Source of the DNA: Candidatus Cloacimonadota bacterium
Lineage (GTDB): Bacteria; Cloacimonadota; Cloacimonadia; Cloacimonadales; TCS61
Direction of reading: 5' to 3'
Assembly (NCBI GenBank): GCA_014382915.1
Contig: JACNIV010000065.1
Span: 1-6,133, forward strand
Length of the DNA: 6,133 bases
Of the stretch, positions 6,116 through 6,133 are shown one piece after another. The position numbers were made by a program, and so were the translations under genes. The stretch's first letter is position 1; each line of letters begins with the position of its first letter. Below the pieces are notes generated by a model. It searched no databases and was not told where the DNA came from. It saw only the letters and a list, made by a program, of their open reading frames with translations.

Positions 6116-6133
6116 TTATTTCGGTACTTTCTT

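Noticed and set aside
1..6133. A novel multi-gene defence, mobile or biosynthetic system
   Set aside because: No nuclease, recombinase, toxin-antitoxin, reverse transcriptase or biosynthetic core gene is visible. The intact genes are a kinase, a flavoprotein and an exported modular protein, with a cut secreted peptidase at the left edge.

Overview
The window is AT-rich bacterial chromosomal DNA. It most resembles Candidatus Cloacimonadota or a neighbouring uncultured phylum of the Fibrobacteres-Chlorobi-Bacteroidetes kind. The main pointers are the C-terminus of the large secreted protein, which has the NYPNPFNPETTISF motif, a FlgD-like Ig fold and a basic tail of the type IX sorting-domain kind. 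A short TEN-TEN repeat in that domain, and a secreted C39-like peptidase of a type I associate with these anaerobes, agree with this. The assignment is inference from protein style; no rRNA or tRNA gene is present to confirm it.

Layout. Positions 1-508 (minus) hold the N-terminal 169 residues of a secreted C39-like cysteine peptidase, cut by the window edge. Positions 576-1916 (minus) encode an ATP-cone domain fused to a uridine-kinase-like P-loop kinase. Positions 1968-3218 (minus) encode a FAD-dependent dehydrogenase of the COG2509 type. These two are 51 bp apart with a perfect 7-bp hairpin between them, and are probably co-transcribed. Positions 3219-3423 are a divergent promoter region. 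Positions 3424-5865 (plus) encode an 813-residue exported protein: signal peptide, acidic N-terminal domain, six consecutive carboxypeptidase-regulatory-like beta-sandwich modules, and the C-terminal sorting-type domain. A strong bidirectional intrinsic terminator follows at 5886-5919. The right edge (5927-6115, minus) holds the 3' end of a small or broken reading frame converging on that terminator.

How the genes work together. The kinase and dehydrogenase look like a cytoplasmic housekeeping or metabolic pair. The peptidase fragment and the modular protein are cell-envelope or extracellular proteins typical of a particle- or polymer-degrading anaerobe. I see no mobile element, CRISPR array, phage gene or defence system, and no clear undescribed multi-gene system. 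The points most worth a second look are the ATP-cone/kinase fusion, the altered cysteine motif in the dehydrogenase, the tandem duplication inside the large secreted protein, and the start-less reading frame at the right edge.
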